Positions 25,092 to 37,059 of a stretch of 64,000 nucleotides of DNA are shown here, one piece after another; within the stretch, counting starts at the first letter, position 1, and each line of letters opens with the position of its first letter. The notes under the pieces are model-generated. The model was given only the letters and a program-made list of their open reading frames with translations, did no database searches and had not been told where the DNA came from. This DNA is from Desmodesmus armatus. Taxonomy: Eukaryota; Chlorophyta; Chlorophyceae; Sphaeropleales; Scenedesmaceae. The stretch covers positions 124,730 to 188,729 of the forward strand of contig VIIQ02000899.1 in NCBI GenBank assembly GCA_007449985.2, read 5' to 3'. Both the position numbers and the translations under genes were made by a program.

Positions 25092-27343
25092 AGCCCGTCC
25101 AATGCTGCTGCTGCTTGTCTCAGCCCCTTGCACGCTTGATGGCCCGGCCTGGCGGCCAGCACCAAAGCCCCCCAGATCTTGGCGTTGCAGGAGCAGCAGC
25201 ACATGCATGCTAGTAGCTAGGTCAAGGGTGAGACATGGCAGGAGGCTAGGGCACTGCAGTAGGGCACTGTACGCTGCAGGGCCCTGGCTGCAGTTTGACC
25301 CAGCCAGGTGTGTGCCAGAGGCCAAGCCGCTTGAGGCTCATATGCCGCACACAAAGATCGGAGAGCTGTAAACGTAGTGTCCCAAACACGCGCCAGCGCT
25401 GGTGCGTAGAGAGGGGTGTGCTCTCCAAAGTGCTCATAGAGGCGGCCGCATTGCTGAAGCACTGCTAGGATTGCCTGCAGGACAGGTTGTGTGCAGCCCG
25501 GGGCAATCTCGCCAGCAAAAGCGCCCCTTGGCCAGCAAGCTGCCAGCAGTGTATACAGCACCATACACTTGCTGTATGCCTGCACCCTGCCAACCTGACG
25601 TTCTAGCAGCGCCCGTCTTGGAGCGGAGTTGGGGGTTGTGTTGCTTGCAGCAGTACAGCCGCCGCTGCTGGCAGATGCTGTGGTATCGCCGCCGCCGCTG
25701 CTGGCGGCTGCTGCAGAGCCGCCACTGCTGCTGGCTGCTGCTGCAGTGCTAGTGCTGCCGCTGCTCCCCTCTGCATCAAGCTGCTGACTGATACACACCA
25801 GCAACTGTGGCAGCAGCTCCAACAATCCTGAACGCTGCAGCTGCTGTTGGCAAGCTGTCATGGCCCATGACTGCGGCAGCTCGCGAGCTGGGTCAAGCAG
25901 GATGCACAGTGCATCCACAGCAACCTCAATCACTTCGTATGGCTGAAACGCTGCAGCAGGCCCCTCAAGGATTCTGTCCCTGCTGGGGCCGACACTGTTG
26001 GATGTGGGCGCTGGGTTTGACTCCTGTCTGCTGAGTTGCTGCCTGAGCAACTTGCAGGATGCCACAGCAAGGTGGTAGGGCACCTGTGACAGACAGGCAA
26101 GGCGGGTTGGCAGCAATGGCATTAGATAGCTAATAGCATATTGATATGCTTGCTTTGCAGCAATGTATTGGACCTGCTTGCTTGGCAGACCATCGGCCAG
26201 CGGCTCTAACACAGAAGCTGCAGCTGCCAGAAAGGGGTGCACAGTCTCTCAGGGACCTGAAGCCCCTAGCCGGTAGTAATGAGCAACAAAGTTTGTTGAT
26301 GCATCTGCTGATGATGGAGGCTGAACTGACTGCTTGATGGCGTGTGGGACAAGGTTGCTCTTGCACATAAAGAAAGCTGGTTGTCACTCAGTAACAGCGG
26401 GTTTGGCAATGCAAGTTCCCAGCTCTTGGAGTGCCAGCATCAACCCGCCATGACTCCTGAGGAAGTTGGTGCCGCCTGAAGCCACAAGAATTTGTGCACC
26501 AAATGCAGTGCAGCCACCTGTACTACAATGTGACCATTTGCTGTGACAATAATCAATTGCCTCTAGGGGCTCCGGGTGTGATGTATTGACCACCAGCAGC
26601 AAACAGCCCTCATCTGTGTGTGCCTTGCAATCAATGCAGTGACTGAAAGCAACCCACCTGCTTGTTTACCAGCTTGCTTCATGCTGAATGAGTCATTGGG
26701 GCCCAACCAGCATCGTGCATGCTCTGCAGAAAGTCATCGGCTTGCAAGAGCAAGTCCTTAGCACGTGCTGTGCTGGTGCTGCTGTTCCTACTGCTGCTGC
26801 TGTTGCTGCTGCATGAAGAGACAGCCGCAAAGTCCTCCAGCAGCTTGGTGGCTTGCTGCCAGTCCTTCAGTAACCAGGACATGGCTGCAAACAGCAGCAC
26901 CAGGGCATCATGCTGGCAGCCACAATGTGAATGTCACTGGCACACACCAAGGGTGCTCAAAGTCTTTCATGCGTTGCTTTTTTGTGCATTGCTGCGTCAC
27001 CGCCCTAACAGTACTTGACCTGTCCAGCTGGCCGCCACCTTGGCAATTGCATGCCATGCAATCTGCCCATCGGATGAGGAGTTGGCAATCAAGCTCATTG
27101 TTGCATTCATGCGTGGAACACCATGCTTGTACAACCATGTTGACTGTCTTATATGTGACACAGACAACACTACTGAAAATGTCTTCTTGTGCAAAATGCG
27201 TCGTGCAACTAAAAGATACGCGTTTCGGGGTGGCTGTAATGCAACAGTGGCTGCACAACACTCATGGGCTGCTGCCATCGCTGCAGCAGGCAGGAGGGCT
27301 GTGCCAGACAATTGCCAGCCCACCTGAAGGACCAGCACGCACC
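23052..27343 (-). CDS. MYND zinc-finger protein 1 (5' end unresolved)
   Basis: The C-terminus carries a MYND finger: CNNPAC, then CMCAGCRVAHYFCRGCQ, RQHWKQHKPVC; the Cys/His set binds two zinc ions and such domains recruit protein partners. It lies in a 757-codon frame (23052-25325) preceded by a second frame (25217 to about 26245) and smaller exons at about 26679-26900 (AMSWLLKDWQQATKLLEDF) and ending at 27343 (IEPPNLSKSFESSSK, good donor GTGCGT). The body is helical and Leu/Ala/Ser-rich, with a poly-Ser tract from a CTG repeat at 25051-25089. The two large frames overlap around 25217-25325 with no good donor/acceptor, so either an unusual intron or a frameshift lies there. No convincing initiator ATG was found near 27.4 kb. 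It is an ancient paralogue of the MYND genes at 33367 and 42995, head to head with the LRR gene at 28105. Confidence 0.72.
25051..25089. repeat. CTG microsatellite, 13 units
   Basis: A pure (CTG)13 run that reads as AGC codons (poly-Ser) in the minus-strand MYND gene 1. Confidence 0.97.
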
Positions 27344-28104
27344 TTTGATGATGACTCAAATGACTTGGAGAGGTTGGGTGGCTCAATCTGCTGGTAGACT
27401 TGTGGACTCCGTGCGCGCTGTGACTGTGACGATGACAGCTGTACTGTAGGTGCTATTGATTCTGGATAAGCGGCATGACAGTGCTTCCTCACAGAATGAT
27501 GCAAAATTGGGTTATATGTCGCCAGAGACGCAGGTTAGTAGCTTCCTGCGGCCATGCGGCCAAGCTGCGGAGCGCTGATGTTTCCGGCACACAAGAAGTG
27601 CGTGACGGAGAAAGCCTTGGACGCGAAACAGCACACAACAGCGTTGAAAGTTGTGCTTAAAGTTGATGATCTGCCACCTTCGGGGGCGTTGCGGACAGTA
27701 CAGCGCTGGTATAGACCTGGTGCTTAAAATACAAGCAAAAAGATTTTTTCAAGTAATCAGACTGTGCGTCTGCTGCAAGCCACACTGCCAGGTGCAAATC
27801 GGTTCGACAAATCGGTGTCCATCAGATCATCTCTCTACGGCACGGCCTCAAGCTTGCAACGTTTGCGCCTGGGAGCTTGATATCCTCACGCTTCCTGTGA
27901 TAATTCCTGCATACTCATCAAGGTGCGCACGTAGACCGCCCCAGGGCACGCCACCGGATCAGCTGCTTTGCTGATAGTTGAGAACAGCATGGAACCAGGC
28001 CTGTCGTCGACCCTGTTGCGCTTCAGTGACCCCAGCTTCGGAGAAACTGCTGTACCAGAGCTCATGAAGTGGCTGCCCTTGTATGTTTGCTGCTGTTACA
28101 CAGG
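27344..28104 (+). promoter_or_regulatory. Divergent promoter and 5' UTR exon of LRR gene A
   Basis: Between MYND gene 1 (-) and LRR gene A (+). A TATA-like CTTAAAATAC lies near 27723. A non-coding first exon should end at 27922 (TCATCAAG followed by GTGCGC), with the intron ending in ACACAG at 28103, immediately before GATG. The same exon-intron arrangement, with the conserved intron start containing TAGACCGCCCC, is seen in genes B and C, which supports a 5' UTR intron. Confidence 0.55.
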
Positions 28105-30203
28105 ATGACAAGTGAGGAGCCAGCGCACTTCCCGCTGCTGCAGCTGCAGGACCCCTGCCTGGTGCAGGTTCTGCAGTGCTTGGCAGCTGACGACCTGCGT
28201 GCCTTGTTTAGTGCCGCCAGGGCCCACAGCAGGCTGCACCAGGCAGCTGTCATAGCGCTGTCCAGCATAACAGCAGTAGTGTCCACTGAGCAGGGCATAG
28301 AAAGCTTGCAGGAGTATCTCAGCAAGCATGGCCAGCATGTCGACAGCATTCATGTTGCACCTCGGCAATTAGGGCTACTAGCAGTATTTCCCATCCTGGC
28401 ACTCCGCCAGCTGCCGCCCTGCCCGAAGCTAAGCAGCCTGCAGCTCCAATACTTGAGGCTGCAGCTGCAACGCGGCAGGCTGTCATCAGTGCATGCGCTC
28501 CCAGATGACGATGCTTGCAAGGGCGTGCTGGGGGCTGCTGCCGAGGCAGCAACCCTGAAAAAGCTGCAGATCAGCAACTGTGACCTGCTTGATGACTCAT
28601 CATTTGGTGAATCAGGCAAAGTGTTGGAAGCTGCCCTGTCACAGCTGTCTGCTGGCTTGGAGCACCTCAGCATCAGCGGCCAGCGGCCAACGGCCAGCGG
28701 CCAGCGGCAGACGTTCCGCACCGGCTCCTTGCTGCTGCTGCAGCAGCTCACCTACCTTGAGCTTTCTGGTATGTGGATGTATATGAGTGGCCCTGACACG
28801 ACCCGCCCTGCCCCGCAGCCCCTGGAGGCCCTGACCCGGCTGGTTGACCTGCGGCTTCAGCTGGACTCAACCTTCACCATGCTGTTTGTGCCACACCACC
28901 TCACGCGCTTGGACGTGCTGGGTGGCAGGTTCGAACCAGAGGTCCTGGCTGGCAAGTCACAGCTGCGGCACCTCTGCTTGCGTGAACGGGTCTATCGCAA
29001 GCAGGAGTTTGTTTTTCCGCGGCTGTTATCCCATCTTGAAGACTTGCAGCAGCTCACACACCTGGACCTTGGGCAGTTCAACGAGATGACAAGCTTCAGT
29101 GAGGACTCCTCAGATCGGATCAGTCCTGCTGCCTACTCAGCCCTGACAGCCAGCAGTATGCTGCAGCACCTCAACATTGAGCAGTGGGACTTACCAGAGG
29201 GAGTGTGGCAGCACATCTTCCCTGCTGGCCGGCGGCTGCAGCACCTGCAGTCCCTGGATGTTGCAGAGGTCCGGCAGCCAATCAATCGATGGAGGGATGC
29301 TCAGCAAGTTGACGCCACCCGCCTTGTCAGCTGCTGCCCTGAGCTGCAGTCGCTGGATATGAGCTACTCGTGGTGCAGTTCAGAGCTGCTGGCTGCACTG
29401 CCGGGTCTGAGCCGGCTGCACACATTGCAGTTCTCCCTCCTTCCGCCAATCGGCTGGCCCATCCCTGACTGCACCTCGGACACGATTGTGGAGGTGCTCA
29501 CGCAACTGGCAGGGCTCAGGCAGCTATCTGTGAAGTGTCGGCGTGAGGAGTTTCCTGGGAGCGCCAGTACTTTCTACTCCTTCCAGGGGCTGCTGTTTCA
29601 GCTGACCCAGGTGACCCAGTTGACCCAGTTGACTTACACGGGACCAGAAGACACTCCCTTTGGGCTGACTTTTCACTCTGAACTCACCTTCAGTGCTCAG
29701 GTGAGTCAACCAGTAGAACTCACCTACTTCTCTGCTGTGTCGTGGGGGCCTAACAAGCTGATAGCATCAGGCTGCTTGACGTCCACAACTTCTCATGTGC
29801 TGCATGCCATGAACTACCGGTTGTAGCCCTATGTGGCTTGTTGCATCATGCAACAAGCCACACGGGGCTACAACCGGAAGTTCACCACTCACAGCCAGGC
29901 CGGATGCAGTGAGCTCTGGGACCCAAAGTTCTTGCTGCCTGCTGCATGCGCACTGTGCCGGTTGCATTGCATATGCAACATAGCTGTCAATTGCATACTA
30001 TGATCTATGATGTGCATGCGGCATCCACATCATAGAGCAGCAACATCAGCCGTCAAGGCTGGGCTAAGGCTGCCTTGGTTTTTACTGCAATGACTATGCA
30101 GGCTCCTGCTGACGAGCCCGTGTGGCGCCAAGTGCTGAGTCACAGCGTCGGCAATCAACCCCCGCCCCTGGCGCTGCTGGCAGATCTGGAACTAGGAGAG
30201 TGA
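28105..30203 (+). CDS. F-box-like/LRR protein A
   Basis: Coding exons 28105-29700 and 30102-30203 (phase 0, donor CAG/GTGAGT, acceptor tatgcag), 565 codons. The ATG at 28105 is the first after the 5' UTR intron; GTG further upstream is intronic. The N-terminus, LQLQDPCLVQVLQCLAADDL then RALFSAARAHSRLHQAAV, has F-box spacing, so it may be an SCF substrate receptor. LRRs follow (LSSLQLQYLRL, LEHLSISG, LTYLELSGM, LVDLRLQL, LTRLDVLGG, LRHLCLRE, LTHLDLGQ, LQHLNIEQW, LQSLDMSYS, LHTLQFSL, LRQLSVKC, LTQLTYTG). The last exon encodes PVWRQVL plus a Leu-rich tail. From about 29573 onward it is nearly identical to genes B and C, but the rest differs widely, marking the edge of the recent duplication (or gene conversion). 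Confidence 0.85.
29817..29877. repeat. Long near-perfect hairpin in the LRR-A last intron
   Basis: Arms 29817-29845 and 29849-29877 (29 nt each) are complementary except for two adjacent-region differences, one of which is a G-U pair in RNA; the loop is tca. In copies B (39470 region) and C (49100 region) the left arm is absent and only the right arm remains. Confidence 0.9.
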
Positions 30204-33200
30204 GGGTGAGTTGGAAGCCAAAGCATGGCAGGGGTTGTTGTCGGTTACTGTTATGGAATGCGCACCTGGGGGGTCGAGCTGGTTGGGCCTGCTGCAGAAG
30301 CTGCCAGCTTCTGCACCATGGTGCAAGCAGCTGCTCAGCCCAGTGGGAGGCAGCCACATATCACTCAGTGTTAGGCGGTTCAACTTGAACTGCCTAACTG
30401 ATACTGAATGATTCAGTATCAGTGTTGATGGACATGATATCAGGCTGTTCTGTGTGGTGCAGCGCCTGGCTGGGGGCATTGCTTGAGATGTAGAGGGGAT
30501 AGGGAAAGGAGAGTGGCTTGCATGGGGGGGGGGGGGTGAGGCAACATCAAGCAGTATGACAAGTGGCCCAAAGAGGAGCAGACAGAGGCGTGCACGGCTT
30601 GTTTTGGGTGGATGGAATGTGGCATGCCAATGGACCCCCCTGAACTGTGAAAAAACCAACACCAAGTCAAGTCTGAGGGTCCTTATGGTGCGGAAATCAA
30701 TTCAGATCGTAATGGATTGATGCATGCCATGCAAGACGGTGTCGCGGTTGATTTCCTGCTGCCTTGCCAAAAAATGCAACTCTGCTGTCCTGTGCTGCTT
30801 GCTGTGTGCCGCTCGCCTCTTGCTGATGCATGGGCAGCTTCCTGCTGCAGGCGCTGCAAAGTGGTGTGAGCAGCAGCAACGGCAGCCGCCGCAGCAGCTG
30901 CAGGAGTGACATCAGAAAGCAGCTCATGTATCATGGTTGGCGTGGTGTGCTGATCCCCTGGCTACAGCAGCCATCACTGGCAGTGGCTGCTGTGGCGGTT
31001 GCGTGAGGCCAGCAGGGTTGAGGCGCGCAGTCACGGTGGTGGTAGCGTTGTTGCAACATCAATTTGGGTGCATGTGGAAGCATGCAGAAACTGGGTGTAC
31101 GGAAATTGGTGTCAAGCCGCTTGGCGGTGCCAGAACTTGGGTTGATCCTTTGTTTGAGTGGGGTCAAGGGCTGGGAGTGGGTCAGCAGGGCCAATGCAGC
31201 AGGCACAAGGGCATCTCTACTGCAAGCAGCATCTTCCAGTGGGGTTCACCCCTGAGGGCAACGTTGTATCCGTGCCATGGCTTAGCCTCAGGCACTAGTG
31301 GGATTGTGGGACAGGATGGGTACAGCTTGGCTTTGAGCCTCAAGCTTTGGGCCAAGTTGGCCCAGTGTGTGATACTGTCAACACGAAGGGTGGTCCCTTG
31401 GCCCTTAGTAAGGGTGGCATGCATGTATGTTAATTTATGATGTGTTGTTGTTTGTGTGGTGCCAGCAGAAGTTGAGGCTATGGTTCAGTCCAACTGGACC
31501 ATATGTAGCGTTGATCTATAACCAGTAGGACAATACATGTGCCAGTTGCAGTTGTACAATATTCCCGGCCTCTCTGCAGCCTGGTTTGTCACAGATTTAT
31601 GCGGCAGTTTGACTGTGCTCGTGTGGTTCAGGATCATGGTAACTGCCTACCCAATTGCATGTCATGCACAACAGTTGTGAGCGTTGTGGCACCATGAGAA
31701 AGGGTGTGGAGGTTGGGGAGCAGTCTGCATGGTGCTTGGCCTACCGTAGTGGCGAAGGTCAGTAGGAGGCGGGGCAGGGCGCTAGTGCTACATATATGAT
31801 CAGAAAGTCAATGCTTCGTGCCACCGCTGGATGGGAGCCAGTTTAGCAACACAAGTGCAGTGATGGGTTTGGGGCGGGGACAAGATGGGGTTGGGGCTTT
31901 GTCCAGCCAACGTGTCACATGTCAATGCACTCTCAGACAGCTTGATTCTCAGAATCCGAGAAAACTGAGTTGCAGTCATGCCAGATGTGCTCTAGAGTTA
32001 TGAGCCAGCCGCTGCAAATGAAAAGCAGCCAGAGAACGTTTGCTTCAGCAATATGGGGTGATGTGCCTAAGCAGGTTCGTCATGTGGGACTGTTCAAAAA
32101 CACAACAGAGCATGCCATGATGTACACAAACTCCAGCCACCCGCAAAAGATCATCATGCAGCCATTCAGTGAACGTGTAGGCTGTCAAGGGGCACGGCAT
32201 GTGCGCATTGGCCGGCCCAGGCCAACACCGTGGGCCACAGCACTGCACCATGACGTGCTTGCATGTAGCACACCCGCTGCAGTTTGCGCCAGGATCCAAA
32301 ATTGCATTGCACATACTAGCAGCACGCCGGCACCATCAATGTGGAACAATCATTGTTGGGGCAGGTATGCATCTGAGGAGCCACATGCTGCAGCCCACAG
32401 TATTGCAGGCATGTCCTATGGCACACGCAGTGCTGACAGAAATGTATCAAATCAAATCAAAGTAACACCTGTAGCTATGAAACTCAAGAAATTTTATGCC
32501 AGCACGTGGTGCACCATGGAGACCAATAGGTTGCATGTGCGCCTACCACCGCTCTGCACAAACCCATACCCAGGTGCAACTTCAGTTTGCCACCAGAGCA
32601 CATCACTGGGATAGCACAGCACATCATGTGTGCAAACTTCACTTGCCCTGACGCACTCCCATTCAACCGGCAAAAGTGCTCAGACACCACGACACTTATG
32701 CGCAACCACCACGGCCGCCGGCCAACGGTTGGCCAGCCCCGGCCGTCCATTGATAGGCTACACAGCGCAGCCTTCAGGGTTTGACTCCAGTGAGCAGCGT
32801 TCACTGGGCATTGTGCCCATCGCAGCAAGCAAGCGACAACAACCCCATCAGCAAGCCGGCACTGGTTTCCATGCCCAGGAAGTGGGGTCCACATCAACCC
32901 ACACTGAGTCAGGCGCACCCAGAGTTCAGGGGCCTGATTGCATGCCGGGCATGTGTGCATTGAATGTGCGCAGCTACCGTTGCTGCACAGTGGTGACCAC
33001 TGCGACCCATGTTGCCAAAGCCCTTCCACTCCCACAACCACTGGTTGGGTTTAACCCAACACCCTGCCAGTATCACAGCACACAGTAAGCGCATCGCATG
33101 TGCGTGCATGGCTCTAGAGAGACAGACATGTCACAATCAAAAGTAACAACCACCATGGGCGCAAGCTGTCAGCAGATGCTGGCAGCAGTGCGGCCCCACT

Positions 33201-33366
33201 GGGATCAACCACGCCACAACAGTGGGGCGTCATCACTTGCGCAATCATTGTGCACAGTTGCTGCAAACGGCGCAATCAGTGTGTCCAAGTCCGCCAAGAC
33301 GATAAGCAGCATACTCCACAGAGCACCTCAACCCCTCGCATGCTCTCAGGTTGACCCGACCACCCA
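30204..33366. other. Convergent spacer between LRR A and MYND 2
   Basis: 3.2 kb between two convergent 3' ends. Contains the hairpin pair at 30370-30423 and a G13 run at 30524-30536. Longer open frames at 30937-31440 and 31970-32614 recur in the second copy only because the DNA is nearly identical; in the diverged third copy (49613-51600) indels shift the frames, so I treat the spacer as non-coding (3' UTRs). Confidence 0.6.
30370..30423. repeat. Pair of adjacent hairpins downstream of LRR genes
   Basis: First hairpin 30370-30398 (GTTAGGC...GCCTAAC arms with one G-U position) and second 30397-30423 with perfect 12-bp arms ACTGATACTGAA/TTCAGTATCAGT and a TGA loop. Repeated at 39998-40051. In the diverged copy at 49655-49681 one A is G, which still pairs with U in the plus-strand RNA. 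Confidence 0.85.
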
Positions 33367-34037
33367 CTAGCAGTGCCCTGCTGCTGCTGCTGCTGCTTGC
33401 AGCACCTTGCACACGGGCTTGTGCAGACGCCATGCCTGACGCTGACAGACCTTTCCACAGTAGCGGGCTGTGAGGCAGCCAGCACAGATGCAGCTGTGGC
33501 CGCACACCAGCTCAGCCTCTGAAGGGCCACGCATGTTGCTGCAGACCGTGTTGTTGCAGACGTGTGGGACTGCAAAGAGGGTAAGCTGTCGGCCAAGTGC
33601 CTGCAGCTGCTCTTCAGCTGCCTTCAGCACTGCAAGTGCTGCACTGCTCCTATACCCTGTAGTGTCCGCGTCCACAGCTGGAACTTGCTTCCAGATAAGA
33701 GCGCGCAGTGTTGATGTTGCCTTGGTCAGAAGCTGCTGTAGCTCCTGTGGCTGGTAGCCCTGGGCTGTCAGCTGCTTGATGATGCTTGTGGCTGACAGCC
33801 AATCAAGCATAGCATCTGCACTGCGGCGCACCAGGTGCAGGTTTTTACGGAGGTACGTTGCACGCAACAGCCACAACACCTGTTCCAGGGGTGCAGGAGG
33901 GTGCTGGCCGCTGGCGACACCCATGTCAGACTCCATGGTGCACTGCCAATGCTGCACCACCACAGCACAAGAGCAGCAGCAGCGCCCAAGCAGCACGAGC
34001 CAAGCCAGCGCTGCCATGAACACACTGCTACTGTCAG

Positions 34038-34039
<2 letters not shown>

Positions 34040-34080
<41 letters not shown>
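34040..34080. repeat. CTG microsatellite, 41 bp, frame-breaking length
   Basis: (CTG)13 followed by CT and then CAATG. The equivalent tract at 43671-43715 is (CTG)15 followed by T and then CAATG, that is 5 bp longer. Confidence 0.95.
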
Positions 34081-34081
<1 letters not shown>

Positions 34082-34735
34082 AATGCTGCTGCCAGTGCTG
34101 CTGCTGGTACGGAGTTTGTCAATGTGCAGGACTGTCTCCAGCATGGCAGACACTGAAGCCAGCACTGCGCTCAGGACGTCAGCATTCACCTGCTCAGGGT
34201 CAAGGGTGTGAGCTGTACGCAGTGTTGCCAGTGGCACCTTGCTGTTGGTGGTGTTGTGCAGCTTGAGCAAGGCGCACAGCAGGCCAAGCAGCTGCTGCTG
34301 CGCACCAGAACTGCTTGCTGCAGCAGCAGGTTGGTGAGGCAGAGGAGTCACCATGGCGGCAGCCACGGCAAGCGCACGGGGATGATTGTCATGGCAGTAT
34401 GGATTTGTGGATTCGTACGCCTGGCCCACCTTGATACCAAAAACACCCTTTAACATGGCCGCCACGACTGCGGTGAGCTCATGCAATAGCTCAGGGGCAA
34501 CTGCTGCTGCTGTTGCCACCAGGCGCATGCAACTTGCATGCAAGAGTCCTGCAGCAGCTGGTAGCACTGAGCAGGCGGGACGGGTAGCTGCAGGACTTGC
34601 CCCGGGAAGTGGGACAGCTGGGTGGCAGCCATACTGTCTTCCAGCTTGGCTGCTGCAGTGCACGCATCAGCCAGCACGGATGCAGCATAGTGGCACGACT
34701 GCAGCAGTGTGCTGATACTGCTGCTGGTGCTCCTA

Positions 34736-34737
<2 letters not shown>

Positions 34738-34780
<43 letters not shown>
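34738..34780. repeat. CTG microsatellite, 43 bp
   Basis: Poly-Ser tract within MYND gene 2. The equivalent at 44374-44410 in gene 3 is 37 bp, 6 bp shorter, so the frame is kept. Confidence 0.95.
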
Positions 34781-34782
<2 letters not shown>

Positions 34783-37059
34783 TGTGCTGGGCTCCCTTGT
34801 GCCACCAGAGGGTGGCGAGCTACGGGACTCAGCCAGTAGCTGCTTCAGCACATCAGCACTGAGCTGTAGGGCAGCCTCTGCTGCAGCCTTCAGGTGCATT
34901 CTGCCCCCTGCTACTTGCTGCTCCATCAGTATTCTGCCGTATCTGCAAGCCCGAGCCGCTGAACTGCACACCAAGCACACATCTGCGGACTTATCCTGGA
35001 AGACTGGCCTGTCAGGAGGCATGCTGGACAGCCACTGGAGGCTGATGGCAGCCACTGACAGGTGCAGAGCTGCTAGTTGGGGTTGGCATACGCCACTGTC
35101 AACCTGAGCCTGCACTACCATATCACGCTGCAACAGCTGCCTGAGGATGCTGCTGGAATTGAAGTCCTGGAAGGCTGCCGTGTCCTCTGCAAGAGCAGGC
35201 AGCTTCTTAGCCGCTCGCTGGGCTTCCCATTCTCCCTGCATCTTCAATACCAGCCACAGGCCCACCTCCCTGCTGTATCCCAGGTGGTCCAGCATGTTGC
35301 TGTATGCTGCTGGCATGCTGGGAGCAAGCACAGCAGGCAGCCACTGCTGCCCTGCCACACCCGAATGACTGCTGGCAGGCCCTGCCAGCGCTGTCAGAGC
35401 GGGCTGCTGGCTGTGCTGCTGGGTGTGCTGCTGGGTGTCTGCAGCACTGCCACCGCTGCTGCTGGCAGCTGTTGCTGCACTGGAGCTTTGCCCCACTACC
35501 GTTCTGCTGCTGGGGACTGTGCACCGTGACTCAGCTTGCTGCACGAACTGCCCCAGCATCGGCACAACAATCGACAAGCAAGACCACTGCATGAACTGTT
35601 CAGACTGCAGCACTTTCAGAGCTGTCCCTGTACGCATGCTGCTGCGTGCGCTATGGCTGCTGCCATCGCCGCTGGCAGTGCCTGCGCTGTTAGGCCCTGA
35701 CAGGGGGCCCCTGTGCAGGCCCTGCCCAGTAGTACTGCTGCTGCGAGCGCGGCTGCTGGTGGCCATATCACGGGTCAACTGCTCTTCGAAGGCAAGTATG
35801 TCCCCAGCAGCAGCTGCAACCATTGTCAAGCCCCACAAAGACTCACTGAAAAGAGGCTCCATCCACTCATGCCGCCCTCCCTGCTGCAAGGCTGTGCTGA
35901 CATACTGCAGGCTGTTGAGCCCAAGCTGCATTGCTGGCACCACACAAAGTGCGCCAACTTCATGAGCTGCGAGAAATGAGGGCTGCAGACGTTGCAAGGC
36001 ACGCAACGATTCAAACATCCAGATGACGCTGCAATCACCCTGAGACAGGACTGCTTCTGCATTGCTTGGGGTGTGATCGTCCAGACAGTTCTGTATGTAC
36101 TGCAGGTTGCTGTCTAACAGGCTGGGCAGCTGCTGCAGGAAGCCAGACTTCTCAAGCTGCTTCCAAAACGTGACTGTGAGCTTGTTGCTGCTGTTGCTGC
36201 CTGCAAGACTGCGGCTGAAGCTGCTGCTGCTGGTGCGTGCCGCTAGCGGTGGCAGATCCGCAGCAGCACCTTGGAGCAGCAATGCTGTGACGGACTGCGC
36301 TGCGATCGCAAAAGGAGTTGACATCACCAGCAGTTTGCAACATGCAGCAAGCACAAGGCTTGGAACCTGCAGCACGGCACAGTCAGCACAGTACAGTCAG
36401 CACGACGTGACTTCGTCATACTGCGCTGCCTGTTCAACAGCTATGATACCGTATGATCATGATGCACATTGGTCTTGGTACTTTGCAGCAGTGCAGGCCA
36501 CCCTGCATTTGATGCAGGGTCATGAAGTCAGCACCGTTAGGCTGTTTTACTGATTCTTCTGAAAATGTTCCGCTGAATTGTCTGCTGACCTTCTTCTCAA
36601 GGAGCTGCTTCCAGGTGCTGTCGGGGGCACCCAGCGTGCGGGTCAAAATGGTGGTGCTGTGATCCAACCGAACTTGCAGGCTTGGGGGCATGGTGACATG
36701 GTCGGGGTGTGCGGCAGCATATTTTTGGACATCAGCCAGCAGCTCCAGGGCAGATTCCCACTCCTGCAGAACCATGGAAGTCATGATGCGGGCCTGCAGC
36801 AGGTTTCAGATGGCCGTGTGAGATTGATGGCATGCCGTGTGGCCACATGGTGTTTCAGGCTTGCTGCTACTGCTGCAATGAGGATGCTGCGGCAGCAGAC
36901 TGCATGTTTCAGCTGTAGTGCCCTCACCTTGTATACAAAGGGTCAAGAAGCAAGTGAAAAGGCGGAGATTTGGCCCCTCAGCAAGCTCGGATTCAATCCC
37001 GACGTCAGGCGCGAGATCAGGCGCAAAGCAATTTGAAAGACATCAGCAGATGCTCGGCA

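Larger units (their letters stand above)
33367..36793 (-). pseudogene. MYND zinc-finger protein 2, frame broken in poly-Ser tract
   Basis: Copy of the gene at 42995-46423. Recognisable minus-strand exons: 36590-36793 (ARIMTSMVLQEW... QLLEKK), then from 36366 (VPSLVLAACCKLL) downward; upstream exon(s) near 36930 are uncertain. The C-terminus has the MYND finger CNNTVC, CICAGCLTARYCGKVCQ, RQAWRLHKPVC. In this copy the CTG run at 34040-34080 is 5 bp shorter than in the other copy, so the upstream frame turns from Ser into a Gln run (SSIEQQQ) and ends, while the MYND half is in another frame. A second frame change, shared with the other copy, lies at a CAG run near 34501-34515. The intact-looking halves and near identity to the sister copy mean the break is recent, or a sequencing or assembly error. 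Confidence 0.72.

Noticed and set aside
30937..31440. 167-codon frame, repeated at 40565-41068
   Set aside because: Same reason: not kept in the diverged copy near 50220-50540, and no domain.
31970..32614. 214-codon frame, repeated at 41598-42242
   Set aside because: Kept only because the two DNA copies are almost identical. In the diverged third copy (around 51200) indels shift the frame.
35077..35965. Plus-strand frames opposite the MYND genes, including poly-Leu and poly-Ala versions of the CTG tracts
   Set aside because: Shadows of the minus-strand poly-Ser/Leu coding sequence.
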